This document shows, piece after piece, positions 25,101 through 36,200 of a DNA stretch of 64,000 bases; position 1 is the first letter of the stretch; every line of letters begins with the position of its first letter. Made by a program: the position numbers and the translations under genes. The stretch spans positions 28,242,101 through 28,306,100 of the forward strand of contig NC_092677.1 of NCBI RefSeq assembly GCF_964355755.1, read 5' to 3'. This DNA is from Antedon mediterranea. Its lineage: Eukaryota; Echinodermata; Crinoidea; Comatulida; Antedonidae. The notes beneath the pieces were generated by a model. That model did not search any database. It saw only the letters and a program-made list of their open reading frames with translations, and was not told the origin of the DNA.

Positions 25101-28100
25101 ATGAGTTAGGAGTCCATCAGTACTCCCACAGTTTGTATCCAAATCAAGGTCCAAGAGTAGTGCAGAAGTGAGTTCTCTTTTTGTTATTTTAGCACAAACA
25201 TTTGGGAGCTTTAAATTTGCGACGACCTACCCGGGTCAGGTCATTGATGTGCTATCGGTCAGGACCTAGAAATCATCAAAACTGTGTGGAGCATGTCCCA
25301 ATATCGCTGTATGAGCACAGTGGATTAACATGGTATACTTTGGTTGTCGTAAATCGATAGCTCCCTATTATGTGCTGTTGTGCTTAAACTATTGTTGTTT
25401 TTACTATTATTTTTCAAGATTGGTTCAAAGAATGTTGTTTTTTTTTCAGCACCGACTTCAACATCAAGTTCTGTTATTAGAGTGCAGTTACATTTAGTTT
25501 ATGTCTTTTAAGATATAATAGTCCAGTCAAAAATCACCCTCACCATGGTATAAGAACGTACCCTAATAAAATTTCATCCGTAGGTTCTATGTATATAGGT
25601 AATAACATTTCTTGATGTTGCGTCTTGCAAAACTTGGGATTTTACGAGAAAATTTGACTTTTATACCCAATTTATAACTACCTCATGTCGTATTATTGTG
25701 TACAGCGAATGCGACGAAGCGTGACTGAAATTACGAGACACCGTTAGCGCCCGTTGAAAAATGCATTAACAAAGCTAAAAACCTACAAAACTAATAGTTT
25801 ATACAATGATTTAAATATAGTTTACAATAAATTGTATAATAAAATACATAACATATAGAGAAAACTCAAATATAAACTAAAATATTTACAGATATGTGTT
25901 TAAAAATGTACAAATCAAAATGGCCTTCCATAAAATAAAGTGCGCCCTCACGAGTCATACTTTTATCGGACTTGTATATGAATAAATAAATATACGAAAC
26001 CCGATGCGGTTTATTAGTTATTGCCTTTTTTTTACGCAAGAGGCATAATATTTTATTTTCACAAATTTATTTATATTTTTTATCATGGAAAAAAGGATTG
26101 TATATATTTAAAAACATTACAACCTCCAGTATACCATCATGATGGATAAAGTGTATATTTGTATATCTGCTGGAGCGTAATGATTTACTAGTTCTGCTGG
26201 TTTTATTTTGGACATTTTTGTTTCCACAGCATTCCTTGCGTGGATATCACAATGCATTGCATATTTTGAACTGCCATTCGCGATTCTAATCTTAATTAGA
26301 GTAAGAACCAATCATTTAAGGATAATCAATTACGCGTAGGCCTATACGAAAGATACTACCTCAAGTAGGCCTTTCACTTTCCTACAATTATTTAGAGCGT
26401 ATCAAAGGGGCTGGTCGGGATTCATCTAAATCAACATTTTTCATTTTCCCTTTTCACCCGCCGCCACCAACCACTTCCCCCACTGCCAATGAGGAGGAGT
26501 TGCCGGTTTGATCCTCTCTGAATCCGTCTAGCCTCCACATCGTACCGATGTGTGAAGTTTGAGCCAATAAACGTCATTTATGACGATTCTTTAAGTTCGA
26601 AGTCGTCTTCCAGAATTCAAAGTATTCTAAAGTTAACGTATTTTCCCGTTTTTCCACCATTCACATTTCACTAAATAAAAGATAGTGAGATGTGGGAGTG
26701 TGATGTAAGATTCGCGAGAAACGACAACATACAGTATTACCCAATTCTCCTTTTTTTTAAGACGTGACGTAATAAATACATTCTAATATAAAGTTTTTTT
26801 GGTGGAGAGTAGTCCTACAATGATAATTATTATTGGACATTTTATACACAAAAGCATGTCATAAACGATTGGTTCACCTCCACGGCCTGACCTGAAAGTT
26901 CTAACTTGGGACGAGAAAGTAAAGTCCACAAAAAACTTTTTATATGCATTTATTTCAAATATTGTTTTCCGCCGAGTCCGACGCATTTTAATGAATTTGA
27001 ATAATATTTATAAAGCTTGGAAGAACACTGTAGTTTAATTTGTTGGCTTATTCAATTGCTTATAAATGACGTTTTAAAACGCAACGAAGATGTAGGCTAT
27101 TGTCCCAAAAAGTGAAGATGTAGATTAGTTAATTAAACGTAAAAGTTATCCGTCAGACGTCTCGAACATAAAGAATATTCGGTGGCAGGATTACATTTTC
27201 TAAAAGACGAAATTGTCTCACACATCATACGATATGGATGAATCAATTCAAAGAAACTTAAACAAAACTAACAATCACAAGGATTAACTTCGTTGCGGAT
27301 AACCAATAAGAAAATATTTCAGACGACTTTATTCATTTAAATCGTATACGCGAAATGGACTGTCATATAAAAATGATTCTTACTCAAATTAACATTGACT
27401 ATAATCGCGAATATACAATGCATTGTGATATCCACGCAAGTAATGCTGTGAAAAAAAAAGAATGTCCAGAATAAAACTAGGTAGATAACTAGGAGATTAT
27501 TACGCTTTAGCAGATATACAATACGGCGCAATTCACTTAATCCATCATGATGGTAGACTGGAGGTTGTAATGTGTTTAAATATATACAATCCTTTTTTCC
27601 ATGATAAAAAATAGAAATATATTTGTGAAAATATAATATTCTGCCTCTTGCAGAGGCAATAACTAACAAATCGCATCGGGTTTCATATATTAATGCCTTG
27701 TATAACCATTCCATACAAGTCCGATAAAAGTATGACTCATGAGGGCGCACTTTATTTTATGGAAGGCCATTTTGATTTGTACATTTTTAAACACATATCT
27801 GTAAATATTTTAGTTTATATTTGAGTTTTATCTATACAGTGGGACAGCCAGTCGACAAATCGTGTCAAATTTCGACTCGGAGAGGGCGCCCTACTTTTCT
27901 AATTTAGTTCAAAATGGCTAAATTTTAGGGTGTTGGAAAAACACAATATTTGTAAATTTAGTTGATTATCGGAAAAATGTTGTTAGTGAAATAAATTCAT
28001 AAATGGTTTTAATATATTGTCATGTAAAATTAAATGTATTTGAACAAAACGATAATCTGTAATTTAACGGCAAAATCAACCAATGTCTTTTTTCCGAAAT

Positions 28101-31100
28101 TGTACCCTAGAAAATCATTAAAATAAAATATTTAGAAAAATTGAACAGTCCTGAATTTAAAATCCCTGTTAGAAAAATTAATAATCTACAGAATACGATA
28201 TTAAGATACAAAATTCGGTGGTTGGGATGCAGCTCCGACTATTCAAACTAAAGGTACCACTATTTGTTCCATCGAAAACTAGCGAAACCGCCATTTTGTA
28301 AACACATCGTCATCGTGTTTATGAATTTATTTATAGCGAACGATATACGCGATGTTTATAATTGTCCGCGTATAAGAATTCATATAAATAAATACATTCC
28401 AATACAACGTATATTATTACTTGTTTATTTATCACAGTAAACATTTTAGTTGAGGAATATTTATCATAACTATTATAATAGCTTTTATACGAGTCCGAGG
28501 CCTAGCCCTATTAGCGAGCGATTGTTCCAGGGGCGGAAAGTCACTTAGTGACGTTGTGATCGGGCGCGTCGGGCCTAGCTAATATTAATAATATGACCTG
28601 AAATAAGCGGCTAACAAGAACTGTTATATACTTGCTTACAATTGTTTTGTTATTGATGAACAAACAAGCAATTAGATTGAATAACAAATTATTTATTCAT
28701 TTTTTTGGGGTAAAAACATGTACAAACTAGGCCTAGGGGCCTAGTACTGTATAATAAAAATTAATAGTAATATTAAACTAATACAGTATTAATAAAATAT
28801 AAAATAGGCCTAACATACAATAAATATTCAATTTTTAAGGTCTACCACATGACAATAACATCATTTACAGAGTATAGTGTAGTAGGTTTGCATTCAACAT
28901 AAATATTTGTATTGTAATTCATCTAAATCCTCTGCAACATACATATATATTTGTAATTCAACATTTTGTTTTAAATAATTAAATTATAGTTTGGGTATGA
29001 CAATGTCGATAGGTACCGGTGTCATCTTTTTATCCACTTCACTCTCAGTTTGAAGTCACAAAGACAAAGAACTCTGCATCATCAACGATTCCTGAAAGTG
29101 TCAGAAAAAATAATAAATATTATTTAAAAAAAATGTTAATGTCTGGTTGTATATATAATTATAATATTATATGATGACATAAAAGTAAGGCAAATGGAAG
29201 CTGTATTTTATTAATTAAATTACAGTATTTACTATTATTATTTATATAATCTAGGCCTATACTTAGTAGCCTAGCTAGGCATCTATTGAGCCTAATAAAT
29301 CAAATAATAAATGAAAAATAAAATAATATTAATACTGATTGAAAAAAAGTATTTTTTGGGGGGGATCAGATCACCAGGCTAGGCCGGCCAGGACCAATGA
29401 TACTCGTAATCAGTACAACTTAACGACTATCGGATCAGCATCAACACAGTACCAACACACGTCTCGCTATCGCCTATACTGACACACGTGTCTCGCGTTG
29501 CCGAAACCACGCTCACAGCTAGAAAATGTACCTACCTTTCGAGGCCTGAGAATACACCAACACATTTTGAACAGGATAGAAATATATCATACTCGATTAA
29601 ACTAATATTATTCTTGATAAAACAATTGATTACAATTTTTTTAATTTGTTGGGATGCACCTCCGACTATTCAGAAAATGGACAACAAAACAGTAGTCAAA
29701 TCGTACCACATTTATAAATTTCACGAGTCCCGACTTCAGTCGCCGAATGTATTGTATTAGCTTCGGTTTCTTTGAAGAAAACCGATTGGTTATTCAATTA
29801 TACTTATTAGGAAATGCTTTTACCATAATAGGTAATGTTGGGCGGTTCTTAAATATTCTTGAGAGCTTAAAATAAAACAGCACTTATTTGCTAGGCGACG
29901 AAAAATCGTGGTTTCAGTTTTCAACGATAGGTGGCGCTTCAAAATCGTCAATGCGGAAGTAAGTCGATTTTACACGATTTAACGGTCAAAACGCGAAGTG
30001 GCTTTCCCACTGCATATGTTATGTATTTTATTATACAATTTATTGTAAACTATATTTAAATTATTGTATAAACTATTAGTTTTGTAGGTTTTTAGCTTTG
30101 TTAATGCATTTTTCAACGGGCGCTAACGGCGTCTCGTAATTTCAGTCACGCTTCGTCGCATTCGCTGTACACAATAATACGACATGAGGCGGTTATAAAT
30201 TGGGTATCAAAGTCTAAATTTCTCGTAAAATCTCAAGTTTTGCAAGACGCAACATCAAGAAATGTTATTACCTATATACGTAGAACCTACGGATGAAATT
30301 TTATTAGGGTACGTTCTTATACCATGGTGAGGGTGATTTTTGACTGGACTATAAGAGAATGTGACAAAATGTGTTCATTGATTTGATTATTTTTATTATT
30401 TTTTCCAGAACTTTTCGTTGTAATAAATGTATGAGTAAGTATTCAACACAAGCAGCTCTAGATCACCACAACGCTACAACAAACCACCGCTTTGACTGTA
30501 CTCATTGTGGAAAGGTATTCCCAAGTGAGCGTAACTTGCGGCGCCATCTACCGACTCACACCAGTGTAGGTACGTTTCGATGCGAGATGTGCGATAAATA
30601 CTTCAAGACAGAACATTACCTCAAGACTCATCAATTAATTCATTCTGGATATAAACCATTTCGATGTGAAATATGCCAGGCAGCTTTCAATCGTAAAGAT
30701 AAGCTGAAACGTCACATGTTGATACACAATCCTGTAAAGCGCTTCAAATGCCCATTTCAATCTGTAACCGGATGCAAGTCGGAATTCAACAGACCGGACA
30801 AGTTGAAAGCTCACGTAATATCGCACAGCGGCGTTAAACCATTCCGTTGCCAGATATGCGACAAAAAGTTTTGTCGCAAAACAAATTTATCGGACCACAT
30901 GCGAGTACACACAGATGATTACCCAAATAGGTGTGAGAAATGCAACAAGGGATACAATAGGAATCACACATGTTCAAGGTTTAAGAGGAACAAATTCACT
31001 TCCTCCAAAACGGAGAGTAAAAACATGATTGAAAGACTAGATGAGATCTTGGAAGTAGACTACTTGAGTAACGCAGATAGTGCTTTAAATACGGAAACCG

Positions 31101-31504
31101 ATCAAGTAGGAACTAGGCGATCTAAAAGAATTAAAATTAAAAAGAAAGGACGACAACAAGAATTAGCCATGAAAGCTAAAGCTTCCCAGAATGTTCCTAA
31201 AGAGAACAAACAAGGGAAAGGTGTGAGTCTCACGGCAAGTAACATGATTGCAGGTATTGCACGAGACTTAGAAATTATAAAAGCACATATGAATGAGAAT
31301 CAGAAAGATACTGATGATGCGTTACCAACTGACCGTTGCCAGGATGATATTGAACAAAGTATATTACTCACTCAATTTACAGAGTCCATTTGTCCGCCAT
31401 CAAAGAATTGTAACTTAGAACATTCTGCTACCTCTGCTTTTGATGCTGTGATTGGATCCACTACGGACAATCAAGATCATTCTATACAAGCTTCATCCTC
31501 ATGA
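22187..31504 (+). CDS. ZNF341: ZNF341 orthologue, C2H2 zinc-finger transcription factor
   Basis: Seven exons, 22187-22220, 22935-23012, 23213-24048, 24177-24264, 24535-24686, 24968-25167 and 30409-31504, join in frame to 827 residues, near the vertebrate length. The start is set by the family N-terminus ([19 protein letters not shown]), with a good AAAATGG context. A C2HC finger (C45, C48, H61, C66) follows, then a low-complexity region, a finger pair at about 252-302 with [19 protein letters not shown] and THKVWP, a finger near 370-392, two near 397-450, and six or seven at about 463-655. A basic [13 protein letters not shown] patch (about 697-712) suggests a nuclear signal. Human ZNF341 activates STAT3 and STAT1 transcription; a similar role here is inference. 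AATAAA lies at 31894. Confidence 0.95.
22400..22760. repeat. dense TAGGCCTA-word cluster in ZNF341 intron 1
   Basis: Within 360 bp the words GGCCTA, TAGGCC and CTAGGC recur many times, often overlapping into palindromes (TAGGCCTA, CCTAGGCC). Comparable clusters occur near 15,500-15,800, 20,940-21,010, 32,830-32,960, 42,000-42,150 and 42,650-42,760, close to the 5' ends of the other genes. No fixed repeat unit is visible, so this is word enrichment rather than a tandem array. Confidence 0.7.
24338..24500 (+). repeat. 72-bp tandem duplication in ZNF341 intron 4
   Basis: Two near-identical copies (period 72 bp, from AGCAGG positions 24364 and 24436) plus a partial third run up to the acceptor of exon 5. 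Each carries TTTTGTAACTTGTAGCAGGAG, which mimics the genuine acceptor TTTTGTATCTTGTAG at 24520-24534. The copies therefore offer AG sites similar to the one used. Confidence 0.85.
25519..30351. mobile_element. 4.8-kb terminal-inverted-repeat DNA transposon in ZNF341 intron 6
   Basis: The element opens TAGTCCAGTCAAAAATCACC and closes with the reverse complement. The inverted arms are long (about 335 bp visible, 25519-25856 against 30015-30351) and nearly identical over the outer 140 bp. TAA flanks both ends (25516-25518, 30352-30354), a 3-bp target duplication as seen for PIF/Harbinger elements. No transposase is recognisable, so it is non-autonomous or degraded. Its left arm is interrupted by a second element (25854-27836); after that insertion the arm resumes with CAGTGGGACAGCC, matching GCAGTGGGAAAGCC in the right arm. 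It fills about 92% of the intron. Confidence 0.93.
25854..27836. mobile_element. 2-kb foldback element nested in the larger transposon
   Basis: The ends are TATAGAGAAAACTC and GAGTTTTATCTATA, consistent with a TA target duplication. The inverted arms extend roughly 480 bp (about 25,860-26,345 and 27,340-27,832), sharing for example TGGCCTTCCATAAAATAAAG, with more mismatch towards the centre. The spacer of about 1 kb has no recognisable transposase. It interrupts the left inverted repeat of the 25519-30351 element, so it arrived later. Confidence 0.88.
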
Positions 31505-31582
31505 TCCCCTACGTCATTACACTGTTTATACTGTACAAGCTTCATCCTCATGATCCCCTACGTCATTACACTGTTTATACTG
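31485..31582 (+). repeat. 49-bp tandem duplication across the ZNF341 stop codon
   Basis: The segment beginning TACAAGCTTCATCCTCATGA is present twice, starting at 31485 and 31534. The first copy holds the last five sense codons and the TGA (31502-31504) of ZNF341; the second lies in the 3'UTR. The copies appear identical, so the event is recent. Confidence 0.93.
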
Positions 31583-33270
31583 TATACAATTATTTATATT
31601 AATATAAAAAGAGTCGCACTGTTAAATCACTATATTTACATTTACAGTATGTAATATTTGTACGTATTGACTTTGTCGTTCTTTTCCCCTGTCGATGTTT
31701 ACATTTTTAAGGTAGAATTCAGAATCAAAATACAGTTGTCGCAACAGAATAATATCTAATGGTGTGTGTACTATTATTCCTCAACATATTTATTATTACA
31801 TGGGCTATAAAAAGCAGACAGGGTTACATTTTTAAATCATGTTATACTTTTTTTTTTTATTTTAGTGAGACGAGGGCACAGATTCTGCACAATAATAAAA
31901 GAATGTACAATTTGTTTGTTAAATTATTATGTGTATAAACTATGTAGACACTGCTTCATATGCCACCAATCAAGACTTTGCTTAAGTAGGAGCTGAACCT
32001 CCACATTTTTTATTGTAAATAAGTATGAAATTTTGATTCACTTTTTAAATAATAAATTAAAATAATTTAACATAATCTCCATGCTATTAATATTTAAAAT
32101 TCACTAATGTAACCTAGAGAATCATTGTTATTAATTTCGTTATTCTGAAGGCACCCATTTGTTGGGATTCTTACTGTATTTGATAAAATATTGTGCTAAC
32201 ATACAATATATCTATTTACAGTATATGATACCGTTTTGTGTTTAATTGTTGTAGACCACATCACACATTTCAACTCCAAACCACCATCATTCACGCTGAC
32301 CAATGGCTGTCAATAAAATAAAAATACATTTAGGAGTTAAATGGGGAGATAAAATATGTTCGTGACTATTAAAATGAGTTGAATGGAGAGAAGACACCTT
32401 GTGACATCATTCACCTGACCAATGGCTGTCAATAAAATAAAAATACATTTAGGAGTTAAATGGAGAGATAAAATATGTTCGTGACTATTAAAATGAGTTG
32501 AATGGAGAGAAGACACCTTGATAATAAAGTGAATAAACGCCCTCTATTGGTCGTGTTGTTTCTTTAATAGTCAGCTAGCCGTTCGCGTTCAGAAAAGTGC
32601 AGCAGCAACAGAGGCGCAGGCGAGTGAGAGGCTAGACTTGCCGCTAGAGATGCTACTTTTTTGCAATACTCTGGGCCTAGAATTTTGTCTTTAGCAGACA
32701 TATTGTTAAATAAATATAGACCTGCGAATGTATTAACGTTTATTTGATTACAACAGGTAATAGTAGAAGACAATATAGTACTATATAATGGCTAAACAAG
32801 TGATTAATATTAAATTAACAAACGGTGGTCAGGAGCTAGTAGGCCTACTAACTAGGCCTAGCTAGGCCAGCAGTAGTGTAGTAGGCTACTACTAGGCTAG
32901 GCCTATCCTACTTACTAGGAATACACCCTTACTAGCGAGCTAGTAGTAGTAGTAGAAGTAGGCATATCAATGCTATAACCAAAAGGGGATAGGCTAGTAA
33001 TAATATATTACTATAATAGTGAAGCAGTCTTAAGTTCTTGGCTCTAGCTGCTACATTTTTTTTAAATATTGAAAAATAATAAGCCTAGGCCTAAGTTAGT
33101 GTTTATTTCTAACCAATATTATTAAATAAACATGAAAATGTATGAATAAGCTCGCGTACTTTTGTTTTGTCATACAACAAGTTTGTGAAATTACTGTGCA
33201 GTACCTATTTAGGATTTAAAGCTTGACATTGTTATGATCTTCAATCATCATTTTAAAATTTTATTTTCAG
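31583..33270. other. ZNF341 3'UTR and ZNF341-AKTIP intergenic region
   Basis: AATAAA at 31894-31899 is a likely end for ZNF341. At 32,288-32,520 a ~119-bp segment (with ACCAATGGCTGTCAATAAAA) occurs twice in tandem. About 32,560-32,960 is richer in GC and in TAGGCCTA words and is the likely AKTIP promoter or first non-coding exon area. No further coding exon is seen. Confidence 0.5.
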
Positions 33271-36200
33271 ATTTGATAAATTTTGCTTAATGAATTTCTT
33301 TAAGTGTACATGGAAGGTGTATAATGACAGATGCTAAAGCTAAGGTGAGCTTTTCATTAACGTTTTTTAATAGTCTGTGTTAATATTACCTTCATTCATT
33401 GTTATTGAATTATTCAACATATACTAACACAAAAATATATAAATTACATATGATGGAACTTGTAATAGTCTTCCTTTATTCTAAAACTTTGAAAATAATT
33501 AATTGTAAAAACTACCAGTGCTCTGCAATAATATACTGTTCTCTATGATATACTATACTATCATGTTTTTTTAGATAACAGACACACTTTGTCAAGGTTT
33601 TCTTGTTATTTATGATCAATTGTAAATGTTGTGTGGCAATGTATGTCTAAGTAAGTTGTGCAACTTTCAACAATATATTTATGTATCCGATTTCTCTGTA
33701 ATTAACTGAACAATATCTTCTATCGTATAATTTTAACTCCTAATTGGATGTGCTATTATAATTTTACAATAATTACGAGTTTATGTTGGTGAGATAATCA
33801 TTCTACTGTACAATCTTTACAAAAAAGTGCATGGTTGTCGAGATATGTAAAGTAGACTACCAAACACAATATAATAGATTTTCCAATGGATGATACGTTT
33901 ATATCCTTTTGTGATTGTTGTGGTTTGTGTGAATAGCTTTAAAAACAAACAATTTACACGATCTTTACAAACTTGGAGGTTACTTCTCTAATTTGCATAT
34001 TTGTTTAATAGAAAAAAAGAATTCCGTATGTTTTGTTGAAGTATTTAGTCGTATCATGGTTATATAGTAGAATTTTGAGTTTACTGTTTGGTAACCCCTT
34101 CAACTACACTTGTTATGTCTCAAGCCTTGAGACATAACAAGTGTAGTTGATCAATATGTTGATCATTGGTTCAGGTTAATCGTTTTTATTCCATCCAATA
34201 TTTTGTCATAAGTGAAACTGTTTGTAACATTAAAATGGCATATTAAAAAACAAAATTTCTATGTAACTAATATTTAGACCAGACTTTAATAATATTGTTA
34301 CTAAGTACTACTCAAACTACTACAGTATGGATCTGAGATTCCCACTTTCCATTTTTTTCTTTGAACTATGCTCATTTATAATTAGGTTAAGAATGTGTAT
34401 GCTGAATGGAAATAAAGAAGGATTGTTTTGAAATGATAATTGTGGCTGCCGCCCTCTCTTTGTCATGAATAACTACTCAGTACACCTCAATAGAGAGCAA
34501 AGTCTATTTAGCAATAATTGTATGACTTGATTTGCTGTTACCATGGTAATTAAGACTGCTGAATCTCATTATAATATTAAGTAGGACAATACACTGCTAA
34601 ACAGGTGATGTTTAGTTATCAGTTCTAATATTAAAACTCGTCTTGATCATACAGGTAGTTGTTTGTCCTCTTTATGGGAAAATAATAAAAGAATATTTCG
34701 GAATTTAATATATTTCTTGTTTTGTAAAATTACAATTGAACAATTCCTTACAAATTTGTGAATCAGTACTGTAATTAGACTTGAGCCTTTTTATATGCAA
34801 ATTAGGTTAGTATGTATTAGCCAATCAATGACTTGCTATGTGCTGGAATGATGTGAGATGAAATTAATAATTGAGTATTGCATGGTAATTGTAGGTATCC
34901 ATTGCCTTGTACATAGACAGTACTAACATAGACCATGTTCAATAATTATGATGCTCTCAGATTCTTCAGATGAAGAATTAGTTGAATGGTTTTTCTCTAA
35001 AATATGTGTAAGTACAGTATATAGTAATTTTGACAATAATCTAGCTTTGGTTGTTAAGTAGCATTCATACAGTATCATAGCATCATATATATTTTAGTAT
35101 ACGTGTCTATTAAAAAGGCGTCTGAGAATTTATAATTAGCATGTAAAATTTTAAAATCTGTGTCTTGTAGTTAGATGAAGATCAGTTGACAACATCCAAG
35201 CGTGCTGTAACTAAGAAACAACTTCCTAAGATTCCACCTGAACAAGCTTACTCAGCATCGTCTACCAGAATGAAGGAACGACAGAACTCCCTCACTGGTG
35301 CCAATGGCTCTTATGGACCATACTTCCTTGAATACTCTTTATTAGCTGAATAGTATGTCAATTCAATTTATTCTGGAAAATAAACTCACAAATTATGATT
35401 GCATTAGCCGAGTTGTTTGGGCATATTACTATCAAAGTATCATACAGGCACTCCCGATCCCAGTCCGCTTTGCTGTAAATTAAGTAACTTGCTGAAAAAT
35501 ACTAGAAAGGCAGTGTGGAAAGGAACTGCCACGTAATGCTGAGACCGGTACAAGGAGCTCCTAACGGCTCATTCCCAAGGAACTGCCACGTAATGCTGAG
35601 ACCGGTACAAGGAGCTCCTAACGGCTCATTCCCAAGGAACTGCCACGTAATGCTGAGACCGGTACAAGGAGCTCCTAACGGCTCATTCCCAAGGAACTGC
35701 CACGTAATGCTGAGACCGGTACAAGGAGCTCCTAACGGCTCATTCCCAAGGAACTGCCACGTAATGCTGAGACCGGTACAAGGAGCTCCTAACGGCTCAT
35801 TCCCAAGGAACTGCCACGTAATGCTGAGACCGGTACAAGGAGCTCCTAACGGCTCATTCCCAAGGAACTGCCACGTAATGCTGAGACCGGTACAAGGAGC
35901 TCCTAACGGCTCATTCCCAAGGAACTGCCACGTAATGCTGAGACCGGTACAAGGAGCTCCTAACGGCTCATTCCCATGTTCAGAAAGAATACACACATAG
36001 AATTTTACCTTTGTGTTGGTAACATGCTTAGAATTAGATCCTGCAAATTGTTCAGAAGCAATAATATTTGATATTTACTTTTTTCAGTAATCAACTCCAG
36101 AAGAATAAACTTCCAGGTGTTTATGTCATACCCTCAGCTGGATCACCTCTTCGTAAGTTTATCGCATGTTTCTAAGATGTACTGTATTGTCCCCTAAAAA

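Noticed and set aside
35502-36000. Open frames of about 160 codons on both strands
   Set aside because: They are produced by a 57-bp tandem array whose length is divisible by three and which lies inside an AKTIP intron.
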